Below are positions 1 through 9,323 of a stretch of 64,000 nucleotides of DNA, one piece after another. The stretch is from Bacteroidota bacterium. Lineage in GTDB: Bacteria; Bacteroidota; Bacteroidia; Chitinophagales; Chitinophagaceae. The translations under genes and the position numbers were made by a program. Where the stretch lies: assembly GCA_018268035.1 (NCBI GenBank), contig JAFDXI010000161.1, forward strand, positions 1 through 64,000. Reading direction: 5' to 3'. The notes beneath the pieces were generated by a model. The model had not been told where the DNA came from. It did not search any database and saw only the letters and a list, made by a program, of their open reading frames with translations. Every line of letters starts with the position of its first letter. Position 1 is the stretch's first letter.

Positions 1-321
1 TCTTTCTTTTTTTTATTTTACCACCAAGACTCAAAGTTCACTAAGATTGTTGTTTCGCTTTAAGTATAATTTTTACGCTTTGTGACCTTCGTGACGTTGT
101 GGTAGAAAATCAAAACACAGTTTTTCTTTCCTTTTTTTTATTTTACCACCAAGACTCAAAGTTCACTAAGATTGTTGTTTCGCTTTAAGTATAATTTTTA
201 CGCTTTGTGACCTTCGTGACGTTGTGGTAAAAAATCAAAACACAGTTTTTCTTTTTTTTATTTTACCACTAAGACTCAAAGTTCACTAAGATTGTTGTTT
301 CGCTTTAAGAATAATTATTCA
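1..321. repeat. Left block of a ~120-bp tandem repeat (about 2.6 units)
   Basis: Two full units and one interrupted unit lie here in direct orientation. The landmark ACCACCAAGAC recurs at about 20, 145 and (as ACCACTAAGAC) 265, so the period is 120-125 bp. Each unit has two related arms facing each other: one built on ACCACCAAGACTCAAAG and, on the opposite strand, one built on ACCACAACGTCACGAAGG. A unit is therefore an imperfect long palindrome made of CACNAAG-like words. The third unit loses similarity at about 321, just before the GxxExxY gene. The array may continue beyond the left edge of the window. Confidence 0.9.
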
Positions 322-379
322 TCTTGTGTTACTCACTCCTCAATGGTACCGCTTCATTTATTTATTGTGTAGCATTCTT

Positions 380-772
380 TCAAATCACAAACCTTTTAAT
401 TCCATTTTTTATCAATGGTACATTAAAATTAATAAGGTACCCTAACTTTAATCCCATAAGCTTAAGGTGGCTAATAATTTGAGCATGCCAGACAGGGTTA
501 ATCTCAGTAACCGATTTTAATTCGCAAATAACTAATTCATCAACTAATACATCTGCGACAAAACCTTCAGTAAAAAATTTATCTTCATATCTAATGGGTA
601 TAGGAACCTGCCGGCCATTTGGAATCCCCTTTTTGTCTAACTCATAACAAAAACAAACCTCATAGACCTTTTCTAATAAACCAGGCCCCAATTCTTTATG
701 AACTTTGTATGCACAATCAACTATTTCTTTACCAAGGAACTCCTGATGCTGCATTGAAAAATTATTTGCCAT
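380..772 (-). CDS. GxxExxY protein, PD-(D/E)XK-like (PDDEXK_3 family)
   Basis: This 130-residue protein matches the GxxExxY family: the name-giving motif GLLEKVY is at residues 31-37. A nuclease-like core follows, with Asp74 in FVADVLVD and Glu84/Lys86 in CELKS, the D...ExK pattern of PD-(D/E)XK enzymes, then WHAQIISHLK with Gln98. Length is normal for the family (about 125) and no catalytic residue is missing, so the gene looks intact. The biological role of the family is not established; DNA or RNA cleavage is an inference from the fold. The start ATG (complement of 770-772) lies immediately next to repeat sequence, and the gene interrupts one repeat unit. Its 5' control region must therefore be repeat-derived. 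No partner gene is co-oriented within 150 bp. Confidence 0.9.
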   Translation of the reverse strand: MANNFSMQHQEFLGKEIVDCAYKVHKELGPGLLEKVYEVCFCYELDKKGIPNGRQVPIPIRYEDKFFTEGFVADVLVDELVICELKSVTEINPVWHAQIISHLKLMGLKLGYLINFNVPLIKNGIKRFVI

Positions 773-965
773 AAAAGTATTTTTACGCTTTGTGCCCTTC
801 GTGATTTTGAGGTAAAAAATATCAATACACAGTTTTTCTTTTTTTTATTTTAGTACTAAGATTCAAAGTTCACTAAGACTGTTGTTTCGATTTAATTATA
901 ATATTACGCTTTGTGACCTTCGTGACTTTGTGGTAAAAAATTAATACACTGTCTTTCTTTTTCCA
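773..965. repeat. Right block of the ~120-bp repeat (one half unit and one full unit)
   Basis: Repeat similarity resumes within a few bases of the GxxExxY start codon, at the point in the unit where it stopped on the left: AAGTAT..TTTACGCTTTGTG. One right half-unit (about 774-838) is followed by a more diverged full unit (about 840-965). The left remnant at 254-321 plus this right half would rebuild one unit. The distal end runs into the VWA gene. The unit's pyrimidine tract, read on the minus strand, supplies the last residues (KRKTVY) and the TAA stop of that protein. Confidence 0.88.
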
Positions 966-2038
966 CTTTCAAAATCACGAAAAATAAATGCTCCTAATTT
1001 ATCCAGCGATGCAAAGAAAGCTTTCCCATTATTTGTTTCTGTAAACTCTGTAATAAACCGTTGCAAATAGGGATCACTTGCAATCATAAATGTAGTGATA
1101 GGAATCTTTAATTTCTTGCACTGTGCTGCAAGATTTAAACAATGGCCTGTAATTTTCCTGTCAAGCCCAAATGCATTTTTATAATAACGGCCACCAATTT
1201 TTAAACAAGTTGGCTTACCATCAGTAATCATAAAAATTTGTTTATTGGGATTTTTTCTTCGTCTTAAAATATCCATTGCTAATTCAATACCTGCAACAGT
1301 ATTTGTATGATAAGGGCCCACCTGCAGATAGGGCAGGTCTTTAATTTCAACAGGCCAGGCATCGTTACCAAAGACCACAATATCGAGTGTATCTTTCGGG
1401 TACTTTGTAGTGATGAGTTCGCTCAATGCCATCGCCACTTTTTTAGCCGGCGTAATCCTGTCTTCACCATACAAAATCATGCTGTGTGAAATATCAATCA
1501 TCAAAACAGTAGAAGTCTGTGTTTTGAAATCTGTTTCCCTGATCTGCAAATCATCTTCATTCATCTGGAAGCTTTCAATGCCATGATTGATTTGTGCATT
1601 ACGGAGACTCTCAGTAAAATCAATTTGCTCCAACATATCACCAAAACGGAATGGTCTGTAATCAGGGCTTACTTCATCACCCTGACCAGGCTTATTGGTT
1701 GTATGATCGCCTTGCTTTGTTTTTTTAAGCTTTCCAAAAATTTCCTCCAGACTGTGTTTACGTATAGACTGTTCACTCTTGGCAGTGATCTGAATCGTAC
1801 CGGTTTCATTATTATCTTTTATATATCCATTACGTTTCAGGTCTTCAATAAAATCGCCCATACCATAATCATCATCTGTAAGCTGGTATTTTTTATCCAG
1901 TTCATTCATCCATTGCAATGCTTCAGCCACATCGCCATTGGTGTATGTCAAAAGCTGCAAGAACAAATCGAGCAGTTGCTCAAATTTGCTTTTACCATCA
2001 GCAGCGGGATCAAATTTTAAAAAACGATTTCCTATCAT
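941..2038 (-). CDS. VWA-domain protein (MIDAS metal-binding)
   Basis: This 365-residue protein has no visible signal peptide and is probably cytoplasmic. Residues 1-175 are charged and mostly helical. A von Willebrand A domain follows, with the MIDAS motif DISHS at 182-186 in the strand STVLMIDISHSM. A conserved Thr sits in HTNTVAG and the Asp loop is MITDGKPT. Such proteins usually work as adaptors for a MoxR or Mg-chelatase-like AAA ATPase, but no such ATPase is adjacent here, so the partner is unknown. The upstream co-oriented gene is a DUF3467 protein, 105 bp away. The stop codon and the last five or six residues come from the flanking repeat, which suggests the repeat landed in or replaced the original 3' end. 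Confidence 0.85.
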   Translation of the reverse strand: MIGNRFLKFDPAADGKSKFEQLLDLFLQLLTYTNGDVAEALQWMNELDKKYQLTDDDYGMGDFIEDLKRNGYIKDNNETGTIQITAKSEQSIRKHSLEEIFGKLKKTKQGDHTTNKPGQGDEVSPDYRPFRFGDMLEQIDFTESLRNAQINHGIESFQMNEDDLQIRETDFKTQTSTVLMIDISHSMILYGEDRITPAKKVAMALSELITTKYPKDTLDIVVFGNDAWPVEIKDLPYLQVGPYHTNTVAGIELAMDILRRRKNPNKQIFMITDGKPTCLKIGGRYYKNAFGLDRKITGHCLNLAAQCKKLKIPITTFMIASDPYLQRFITEFTETNNGKAFFASLDKLGAFIFRDFESGKRKTVY

Positions 2039-2143
2039 AGCTGTAAGCTACGTAATAATCAATAAAACAAAATGATAACAATTTTTGTGAAGGATAGTAT
2101 TTGCTTCACTATAAAAGAAAAGCAAATGATAAATTCGAAATCA

Positions 2144-2464
2144 TTAAGCCTGTGCAGTAGGGCCACCAAAATTGAGAGGAATCTCTACCTGTTCAATGTC
2201 CTGAATTTTTCCATGGACATTTTCATAACGTTCAATATTTTCCTGGAGTGCACGCATAAAACGTTTCGCATGCATAGGTGTAAATATAATCCTTGATTTC
2301 ACCTTGCTTTTAGGTGTTCCCGGCATTACATTTACAAAATCTATTACAAACTCTGCATGACTATGAGTGATGATGGCGAGGTTGGCATAAGTGCCTTCTG
2401 ACATTTCTTCACTAATCTCTATATTCAATTGGTTTGGTTGTTGTGGTTGTTGTTGGTCTGCCAT
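2144..2464 (-). CDS. DUF3467 protein
   Basis: A small soluble protein of 106 residues. A Gln/Pro-rich N-terminus (QQQPQQPNQ) is followed by the typical DUF3467 core: ISEEMSEGTYANLAIITHS, then FVIDFVNVMPG and a C-terminal helix with MHAKRFMRALQENI. The family is common in Bacteroidota and has no known function; the fold looks like a small beta-alpha protein. The gene starts 13 bp after the end of the DUF1735 gene upstream and precedes the VWA gene, so these three may be co-transcribed. Nothing in the sequence indicates its substrate or partner. Confidence 0.85.
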   Translation of the reverse strand: MADQQQPQQPNQLNIEISEEMSEGTYANLAIITHSHAEFVIDFVNVMPGTPKSKVKSRIIFTPMHAKRFMRALQENIERYENVHGKIQDIEQVEIPLNFGGPTAQA

Positions 2465-2477
2465 AAAATAAATTTAA

Positions 2478-3332
2478 TCAGTACAATGATAGTGATTCTT
2501 CTACAATACGCTCATTTCCGCCTGAGTTTTTATAACTGGATTTGATATAAAGATTCTTATTTGCCGGATCAAAAGAGGAAGCTATTATATGAAAAGAACT
2601 GTCCATAACAGAGGATAGAATGACAGCATTAGGCTCCACTAAAAGCCCACCGCCATCAGGGGCAAATGACAATTCATATTTCCATCCATTTGGCCCCAAA
2701 TCTGCATAGTCCAATTCTGAGACCCCACCAGTGGTTGGGATGAGACTTTTTATGATTGTTGAAGTATCAATTGAGTTAAGCGTTCCGGTAGCACTATCAC
2801 CGACATAAATATATTTTGAAAGTGCAGATGTATAAACACCTGCTAAATCATCATCTTTTGTATTCAAATAAAGAATTGAAGCAGCTGTATCAATTTTATA
2901 TTTACTAACGCTCTTGATGGAAATTGGAAGCATATAATTATTTGATAGCAGATATTGCTTATAAATTTTAATTGGTATTGTATCATAGACACTGCTTACA
3001 GAAGCAGTTATTGAAGTCTGAAGACTGTATGCTTCTGAAGGCATTGCTGAAAAATTAGTTCCGTTTGCAGCATTATAGTTTGTTCTATAGCTATCAGCAA
3101 TTTCAAGACTAATAGAAGTTGCTTCTGGCAATAGATAAGTAGAAGATATAACTAAATTATAGGTCATTGTATCCGCTGAAGAAAATAAAATCAAAACTTT
3201 ACTTGCTGAAGATGCCCCTCCATTAATGAAATAAAAATTGGGGGTAGTATCGAAAGTATCAGTATTCTTTTTACAAGATGAAAAAAGGCAGAGAAGCAAA
3301 TAGAAAACTCCAAGAGTTCTAAAAAATCGCAT
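2478..3332 (-). CDS. DUF1735-domain lipoprotein
   Basis: This 284-residue surface or periplasmic lipoprotein has a lipobox-like end of signal peptide (LFSSCKK, Cys about residue 20). The N-terminal domain resembles DUF1735 (BT_3987-like): a beta-sandwich with YNAANGTNFSAMPSEAY and the strand/linker VYDTIPIKIYKQYLLSNNYMLP. The remaining roughly 120 residues (GVYTSALSKYIYVGDSA onward) form a less conserved beta-rich domain. Such proteins often sit in the SusE/SusF position next to SusCD and may help bind glycans. Here a terminator hairpin at 3423-3452 separates it from the SusCD operon, so it is probably its own unit, perhaps with DUF3467 and VWA downstream. Confidence 0.75.
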   Translation of the reverse strand: MRFFRTLGVFYLLLCLFSSCKKNTDTFDTTPNFYFINGGASSASKVLILFSSADTMTYNLVISSTYLLPEATSISLEIADSYRTNYNAANGTNFSAMPSEAYSLQTSITASVSSVYDTIPIKIYKQYLLSNNYMLPISIKSVSKYKIDTAASILYLNTKDDDLAGVYTSALSKYIYVGDSATGTLNSIDTSTIIKSLIPTTGGVSELDYADLGPNGWKYELSFAPDGGGLLVEPNAVILSSVMDSSFHIIASSFDPANKNLYIKSSYKNSGGNERIVEESLSLY

Positions 3333-3422
3333 TCAAACTAATTTTTGGCAAATCTATACTTTTAAAAATATGGCCATTATAAGAATGTGTATAGTTAATG
3401 TTAATTACTGATTATAAAAAAC

Positions 3423-3452
3423 AAAATCCATCCTTTTGACAGGATGGATTTT
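3423..3452 (-). terminator. Terminator hairpin after the SusCD-DUF1735 operon
   Basis: An 11-bp perfect stem, AAAATCCATCC (3423-3433) with GGATGGATTTT (3442-3452), and an 8-nt loop. It lies 22 bp beyond the stop codon of the DUF1735 gene ending at 3475. On the minus strand it is preceded by A-rich and followed by T-rich sequence, as in an intrinsic terminator. Confidence 0.8.
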
Positions 3453-3474
3453 ATTTCAATTTAAGTATTTTGTA

Positions 3475-4467
3475 TTATGGTCTCGGTCCAATATATTCAA
3501 AATGTTCAGTAACCGATAATACAACGGGTCCTCCCTGGGTCATAAAATAGCTTACGTCCATTGTCTTAGGAACACCATTTTCAAACGTCATTTTATTTAC
3601 ACCAGATGGATCAAGAGCAGCATCACGATTCCTGGAATTAGGTAAATATGGAGGATAGTTTGTAACACTTGTAACATTTCCATCCGCGTCAAAATGGAAT
3701 ACCGGGTCAAAAGTACCGAAATAAGAGCCCGAACCATTTGCATTAAAAAGATATCCATAAAAACCACCATTCAAATTTGGATCAAAATATGCATTTGAAG
3801 TAGCATCTTGAGTTACCAAATAAATCGTTTTTGGATAAGAACCAGTATAAGATGGAGCCGGTGAATAATACATGGAGCCAGTAACAGCAAACATTCCATC
3901 ATAGCTGTTCCTGATATTGATTGAATACATTGCTGTACCAAAGTTGCCACTAATATCACCGACAGAAGTAGAGGTAATTTTTAAAGGTAAAGCATAAGAT
4001 GCGCTAAAGTTATAATCTGCTGTACGTTGCACATCTACAACTGCCTGTCCATAAGTCTGACCTTTTGGAATTGTTATTGTCATTGGAAAGTTTGTCAATA
4101 TAATACCGGCATCAGGCATTATATAATTAGCACCATCAACTGCATGCTCAGTATTATATGTGCTTAAAATTGTTGGATCAACATCAACTGTTACTGTGAT
4201 GTCTTTTGGAGCAGTTTCTGCTCCTGCATAATCAACATTTATATTAAATGATGTTTGATCACCTACAGCCAAAGAACCTAAGTCAATAGAATAGCGTGGA
4301 GCTGCTCCATTACTTGGATTAGTAGCTATAGAACCCGTATTAGCGAATTCAGTAACGCTGTTTGATAAACTTGTATTCAAAGTTAACGAGTCATCTTTTA
4401 AACAAGATGTAAAGATTAAACTCGAAACAATTGATAAATAACCTGTTATTTTTAATATTCTCTTCAT
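3475..4467 (-). CDS. DUF1735-domain lipoprotein, third gene of a SusCD operon
   Basis: This 330-residue lipoprotein has a signal peptide ending in a lipobox (LIFTSCLKD, Cys about residue 22). Residues about 40-185 look like a DUF1735 domain: FNINVDYAGAETAPKDITV, then STYNTEHAVDGANYIMP and the strand QTYGQAVVDVQR. A second beta-rich domain with many Tyr and Gly follows (GGFYGYLFNANGSGSYFG). It starts 50 bp after SusD in the order SusC-SusD-this gene, the usual place for a SusE/F-type binding protein. The likely role is an outer-membrane lipoprotein that helps capture the operon's ligand. The ligand cannot be read from the sequence. Confidence 0.8.
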   Translation of the reverse strand: MKRILKITGYLSIVSSLIFTSCLKDDSLTLNTSLSNSVTEFANTGSIATNPSNGAAPRYSIDLGSLAVGDQTSFNINVDYAGAETAPKDITVTVDVDPTILSTYNTEHAVDGANYIMPDAGIILTNFPMTITIPKGQTYGQAVVDVQRTADYNFSASYALPLKITSTSVGDISGNFGTAMYSINIRNSYDGMFAVTGSMYYSPAPSYTGSYPKTIYLVTQDATSNAYFDPNLNGGFYGYLFNANGSGSYFGTFDPVFHFDADGNVTSVTNYPPYLPNSRNRDAALDPSGVNKMTFENGVPKTMDVSYFMTQGGPVVLSVTEHFEYIGPRP

Positions 4468-4516
4468 ATAATTTTTATTATGGGATTATTCATTTTTAAT
4501 TTTTATACCCGTACTA

Positions 4517-6139
4517 TTAATTAGGGTCCCAGAAGATTAATGATTTAAATTCATCAATACCTTTTGGTAAATTCTTATTATTATAAGACACCTCACTAGT
4601 GGGATATAAAATCCTTGAAGGAAGCTTATCAGGTCTTGAACTTATTGATTGCAAAGAAGCAAATGACAAAGTACCATCACTTGATCCATTAACAATAGCA
4701 GGATAAGCTGTACGCCTGAAATCATTCCAGGCCTGATCAGAATTTACCATATTCAAAGCAATATATTTTTGAGTCATTATTGCTTCCATGCGCTCAGCAT
4801 CAGTAGCAGCCGCATTATAATCAACCAGGTAAAATCCTTCATTCGTTGCAAGATAATCCTCGAACAAAGCTTCATAATTATCATAAGGTGGAGCAAATAA
4901 TTCGGCAGCGCCATCACTTCCGTCATTTTCAGTGAAAAGATACCTGTAAGATGATTCAATACCGGCATAATAAAAATCTGATGGATCACCAGTAACTCCA
5001 AAACCACCTTCTAAAGCAGCTTCAGCCTGTAAGAAATCTGATTCAGCCTCTGAGAAAATAACCATCCCAGCAGAATAGCCTTTCAAAACACCCATGTTAT
5101 TGTTTGCAGCATCAGCAACATAAGAAGATAACCAACTACCTGAGCTGGGTGCTGAAGCTACACTGGTACTTTCATAACCCAATTGATTGGTGGGGAAAGA
5201 GCCTCCAAAACCATAAAATACAGCATAACCCCTGTTATCGCCCAAACCATTATAGAAAGATACAATCCAGTTTGTGGGTATCCATGCCCTGTTACCTGTT
5301 GCACCAGTATAAGTATAAGCCCATGTATTATATTTTGGATTTTGCTTACCACTGGCCTGTTGATAGCCTGGATTAACAATAGCATCCTGATCAAGGAATC
5401 CAACCGGATCATATTGATTATTAAATGTCAGACCGCCTGATTTTGCCCTAACAGCAACTCTTAGTTTCATACTATTAGCTAATTTCTTCCAGGCATTCAT
5501 GTCACCACCAAACATTACATCTTTTGAACCTAAATCCTGAACATTGCTTGCAGCATTGTTTGCCTGGTCATCCAGGCCGGCATTAATTGCAGTCAAAGCA
5601 TCATCTAATAATTGATAAATACTGTCATAAACAGTTTTTGCATCATCATAAGCAGGAGTCAGATTTTCAACTTCCTGGAATGCATTAGTGTATGGAACAT
5701 CATTATAATTATCAACTAATAACTGAAATTCCAAAGCTTTCATAATCTTAGCAGCACCATTATAAAAGCTATAATCCAAATCACCATTGGTATTGTTAAT
5801 TATCCATTGGTAATCTGTAAGATTATCATAAGTAGAATTCCAAAGCCCTGCAAAATCCCCATTACCAAAATCATAAGTTACAGATGAGCCAAAGCCACCA
5901 TAACCACCAGCGTTTGCCATAAAGCCACCTAATTGGGCACCCATAGAATTATACGAACTGACTACGTTTGCCGTAGCTGTTAAAGCTTGAGGTAACATTA
6001 ATTCAGGCGTGGAGCTGGTAGCTGAATTTGGGTTATCATTGATATCAAGATATTTTTTACATGATGTCAACCCAAAAACCAGCAACAATCCTAAACCGCC
6101 AATTTTTATTATTTTCTTCATCTCAGAATATTTTTTCAT
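4517..6139 (-). CDS. SusD/RagB-like lipoprotein (SusD-like_2 type)
   Basis: This 540-residue outer-membrane lipoprotein is the expected lid and binding partner of the SusC channel encoded 55 bp upstream. The signal peptide ends in LVFGLTSCKKYLDINDNPN, with the lipidated Cys about residue 27 from the first Met. The phrase KKYLDINDNPNSA is the SusD-like_2 signature, and TPR-like helices follow (DDAKTVYDSIYQLLDDALTA). Near the C-terminus YIALNMVNSDQAWNDFRR is typical of the family. A second in-frame ATG seven codons in (MKKIIKIGG) gives a more ordinary signal peptide and may be the real start. No glycoside hydrolase or peptidase gene is nearby, so the substrate is unknown. Confidence 0.9.
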   Translation of the reverse strand: MKKYSEMKKIIKIGGLGLLLVFGLTSCKKYLDINDNPNSATSSTPELMLPQALTATANVVSSYNSMGAQLGGFMANAGGYGGFGSSVTYDFGNGDFAGLWNSTYDNLTDYQWIINNTNGDLDYSFYNGAAKIMKALEFQLLVDNYNDVPYTNAFQEVENLTPAYDDAKTVYDSIYQLLDDALTAINAGLDDQANNAASNVQDLGSKDVMFGGDMNAWKKLANSMKLRVAVRAKSGGLTFNNQYDPVGFLDQDAIVNPGYQQASGKQNPKYNTWAYTYTGATGNRAWIPTNWIVSFYNGLGDNRGYAVFYGFGGSFPTNQLGYESTSVASAPSSGSWLSSYVADAANNNMGVLKGYSAGMVIFSEAESDFLQAEAALEGGFGVTGDPSDFYYAGIESSYRYLFTENDGSDGAAELFAPPYDNYEALFEDYLATNEGFYLVDYNAAATDAERMEAIMTQKYIALNMVNSDQAWNDFRRTAYPAIVNGSSDGTLSFASLQSISSRPDKLPSRILYPTSEVSYNNKNLPKGIDEFKSLIFWDPN

Positions 6140-6194
6140 TTTTTAGATTATTGTAAGAGGAAATAAATCCTCTTACAATAAGATTATGTTTCAA

Positions 6195-9100
6195 TTAGAA
6201 TGTGAGTGAAATTGTACCACCATAATACCTTGATGGAGGAGCAGAACTTATACCTGTTATCCCTACACCGTTGCTGGTACTGCTAACTTCACTGTATTCA
6301 GGATCTGTATAAAAGTTTGTTTTAGGCAACCAGTAAAACAGGTTACGTCCTTGCAAACTAATAGTCAGAGTCTTAATGAACTTAGTTTTTGACAATATTG
6401 ATTTTGGCAATTGGTAAGAAAGGCTTAATTCTCTTAATTTCCAAAACGCACCAGATGAGATATAATTTGAGGAAACACCTCTATTATCATCACTTGTCCA
6501 GAATCCGGCATTACCATTACCGTCTATTAATGTTATGTTGGTGTTTAAAACTGTATCACCGGTTTTATCTACATATACAGAATTAGGGAATACAAAACGA
6601 CCACGTTTAAACAGTGTAGTCCTGATACCTGTACCAGCCCAGTCATAACTTGAACCAGCGCCAAAGTACATATTGTAAGCACCCCTATATTCAAATGTAC
6701 CGGTCAGTTCAAATCCTTTCCAATTAATGTCAAAATCCAAGCCTATCCTGTCTTTTGCCACTGCATTACCAAATAATTTAAGTGTTGGATCTAATGATGG
6801 CTCACCAGTTGATGCATCAACTACAACATGACCTTTTGAATCTCTCACAAAATCTAAACCCATAATTACAGGGAATGGTTGCCCTGCAACAGCATAAGAA
6901 CCAGAACCATCTCCATAAGCAGCTAAAGATATTTTATCAACATCAGCGCTGATTGAATTAACCTTATTATCGAGGTAAGAATAATTACCACCAATTGTTA
7001 CTGTCAGATCACGGGTTCTGATTGGAGTATAATGCAATTCCAGTTCAAGACCCTGTCCCATTGTCTCACCAACATTGGTTAAATAACTGCTACCACCTGA
7101 AGTATAAGAAACACCAGTACTTACAGTCTGGTTATCTGTAACAGAATGCCACCAGGTAACTGCTGTTGTAATACGGTTTTTCAACAGGTTCATATCAAAA
7201 CCAAACTCATACTGTTTTGTGATTTCAGGTTGAAGCCCAGCTGCCACAATTGTATTGTTTAAAGCAAAACCAGGTAATGAGCCATAAGGGAAGCCACTTT
7301 GTTGAGAGTAAGTCCTTTGTAATTGATAAGCACCATAAGTACCAGGCAGGTTAACTTCACCCACTTTTGATACACCACCACGAATTTTCAGGTAATCAAT
7401 CACATTGCTGTTTTTCAGAAAATCTAAAGCCTGGCTGGCAACGAAAGAGATGTCAGCAGATGGATAGAAGAATGAACGGCTATCAGGCGCAAGTACCGAA
7501 GTCCAGTCATTTCTTCCGGTAACATTCAGGTAAACATAGTCTTTATATCCTAAAGTTACTTTACCATAAACACCCATAATACGTTGGAGATAATTGCTCT
7601 CACTTGCTCCCGGAATACCTACCAGATTACCTACATTATATAATTCTGGTACCACAAGAGGGCTGGCGGAAACACCTACACCTTTGTAAGCATTTTGGTT
7701 CCATTGGCCACCTGCAAGGAAATATATTGAAAAGTCGTTTACTTTTTTATTAACTTCCAAAAACAAGTCACTCAATAAATTCAGGCTATAACTTTCTCCA
7801 TCTGAAACTGAAGCAGAAATATCTGATTTAGAATTAGAGCTTGATGTTTTTGCATACTCAGTATATTGGAAACCGTTATTATATGATTTACTATATTGAT
7901 TAGTCTTTGTAATACCCTGTCGTGCCGTAAAACTCAACCAACTCAAAGGTGAATATTTCAACTGCACATTTCCAACCATATATTCGTTTCTAACATTCTG
8001 ACGATAGTTATCCAGTTCCCAATAAGGATTCAGATACCATGGATTATAATAACCATTCGGGTTGGCAAATTTATCAGTCTTCCAGTTAGCATACTTTGTG
8101 ATATCTATATTAGAAGGCATGTTCAACATGTTATTATATATATCTCCTGTCTGAGTAGTAATATCATAGTTATTTTGAGTATAACTAATTGAATAAGAAA
8201 CATTCAATTTATCACCATAAATTTTTCTTGTACCACCAAGACGTAAAGTTGCCCTGTTATATCTGTCTTTTGGAGTTGTACCAGTAACTGAAGCATACTG
8301 ACCAGATACATACATTGTAGAAAGTTTATCACCACTGCTAACAGAAAAGTCAGTCTGGTTGGTTAATCCCTGAGCCCAGAAATCTTTTCTGGTATCGTTA
8401 CCGGTATATAAAGTCGAGTCCTGTGATCCATCTTCAAGCGGAACACCCAGTTCAACTGTTTTTCCGTTGAAATGAGGGCCATAGCTTTGGTTTTCAATTG
8501 GAGAGAAATTTGGCTGACCATTAGCATCATAACCATAAGAGCTACCACCCTGACCATAAGAACTTTGCATTTTAGGAAAATAAGCAACGTGCTCAATAGT
8601 CTCAGTTTGTGCAACACGCACTGTAGTCTGGCCTATTGTTCCCTTTTTAGTAGTAATGATGATGGCACCGTTAGAAGCCTGGCTTCCATAAAGCGCTGCA
8701 GCACTTGCGCCCTGCAGGATGTTGTAAGACTGTATGTCTTCAGGATTCAGGTTGCCAAGCACAGAATTGGGCACGATAACGTTGTCCAATACGATCAAGG
8801 CTTCATTGTTACCTGTCAAAGAGCGGTTACCCCTTAAAACTATCCTGTAATTTGGATTTACACCACTCGTTGTTCCCTGAACCTGCAAACCTGCAACTTT
8901 AGCTACCAAACCGCCTGCGATGTTGATGGATTTACCTTTGGTAACAGCATTTCCGGAAAGCACGGTTTGAGCTGAACCAATTTCGCTTTTCCTTTTTACA
9001 ATACCACCGGCAGTTACAACAACTTCACTCAATTCTGAGTTGGTTCTTTGAACAACCACATTCACGGTAGCGCCATCCACTGTTACATCAGTTTTAGCAA

Positions 9101-9323
9101 TACCAACAGCCGAAATAGACAATACATCGCCTGCTTTTGCAGGGATGGAAAAAAATGCATCTGCATCAGCAGCAACAGACACATTTGTACCTTTAACGTT
9201 GACCGTTGCAAAGGGCACGGGATCACCGTTTTGATCTTTCACAGTACCAGTTATTTTATTCTGTGCCATGGCAGCAGATCCAATAAACAGTACTAGACTA
9301 AGAAGACTTAGAAATTTTCTCAT
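6195..9323 (-). CDS. SusC/RagA TonB-dependent outer-membrane transporter
   Basis: A 1042-residue transporter, first gene of the operon SusC-SusD-DUF1735. The signal peptide is residues 1-20. A carboxypeptidase-regulatory-like domain follows at about 22-95 (ITGTVKDQNGDPVPFATV), then the VVVTAGG segment at 101-107 and a plug domain with the SusC signature ASNGAIIITTKKG. The remainder is the beta-barrel, ending GGTISLTF. It should import a ligand using TonB energy, with the downstream SusD as lid. The N-terminal 100 residues and the leader are close to those of the second SusC at 11125-14370, while the barrels differ. The two pairs thus probably take up different ligands under related control. 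No dedicated sigma/anti-sigma pair adjoins it. Confidence 0.95.
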   Translation of the reverse strand: MRKFLSLLSLVLFIGSAAMAQNKITGTVKDQNGDPVPFATVNVKGTNVSVAADADAFFSIPAKAGDVLSISAVGIAKTDVTVDGATVNVVVQRTNSELSEVVVTAGGIVKRKSEIGSAQTVLSGNAVTKGKSINIAGGLVAKVAGLQVQGTTSGVNPNYRIVLRGNRSLTGNNEALIVLDNVIVPNSVLGNLNPEDIQSYNILQGASAAALYGSQASNGAIIITTKKGTIGQTTVRVAQTETIEHVAYFPKMQSSYGQGGSSYGYDANGQPNFSPIENQSYGPHFNGKTVELGVPLEDGSQDSTLYTGNDTRKDFWAQGLTNQTDFSVSSGDKLSTMYVSGQYASVTGTTPKDRYNRATLRLGGTRKIYGDKLNVSYSISYTQNNYDITTQTGDIYNNMLNMPSNIDITKYANWKTDKFANPNGYYNPWYLNPYWELDNYRQNVRNEYMVGNVQLKYSPLSWLSFTARQGITKTNQYSKSYNNGFQYTEYAKTSSSNSKSDISASVSDGESYSLNLLSDLFLEVNKKVNDFSIYFLAGGQWNQNAYKGVGVSASPLVVPELYNVGNLVGIPGASESNYLQRIMGVYGKVTLGYKDYVYLNVTGRNDWTSVLAPDSRSFFYPSADISFVASQALDFLKNSNVIDYLKIRGGVSKVGEVNLPGTYGAYQLQRTYSQQSGFPYGSLPGFALNNTIVAAGLQPEITKQYEFGFDMNLLKNRITTAVTWWHSVTDNQTVSTGVSYTSGGSSYLTNVGETMGQGLELELHYTPIRTRDLTVTIGGNYSYLDNKVNSISADVDKISLAAYGDGSGSYAVAGQPFPVIMGLDFVRDSKGHVVVDASTGEPSLDPTLKLFGNAVAKDRIGLDFDINWKGFELTGTFEYRGAYNMYFGAGSSYDWAGTGIRTTLFKRGRFVFPNSVYVDKTGDTVLNTNITLIDGNGNAGFWTSDDNRGVSSNYISSGAFWKLRELSLSYQLPKSILSKTKFIKTLTISLQGRNLFYWLPKTNFYTDPEYSEVSSTSNGVGITGISSAPPSRYYGGTISLTF

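Noticed and set aside
1-965. CRISPR array suggested by regular direct repeats
   Set aside because: The units are about 120 bp with no short repeat plus unique spacer alternation and no cas genes. The structure is an interrupted tandem repeat instead.
1583-2020. 145-residue plus-strand open frame
   Set aside because: It is the mirror of the VWA gene, which has recognisable MIDAS motifs in the other strand; the shadow reading has none.
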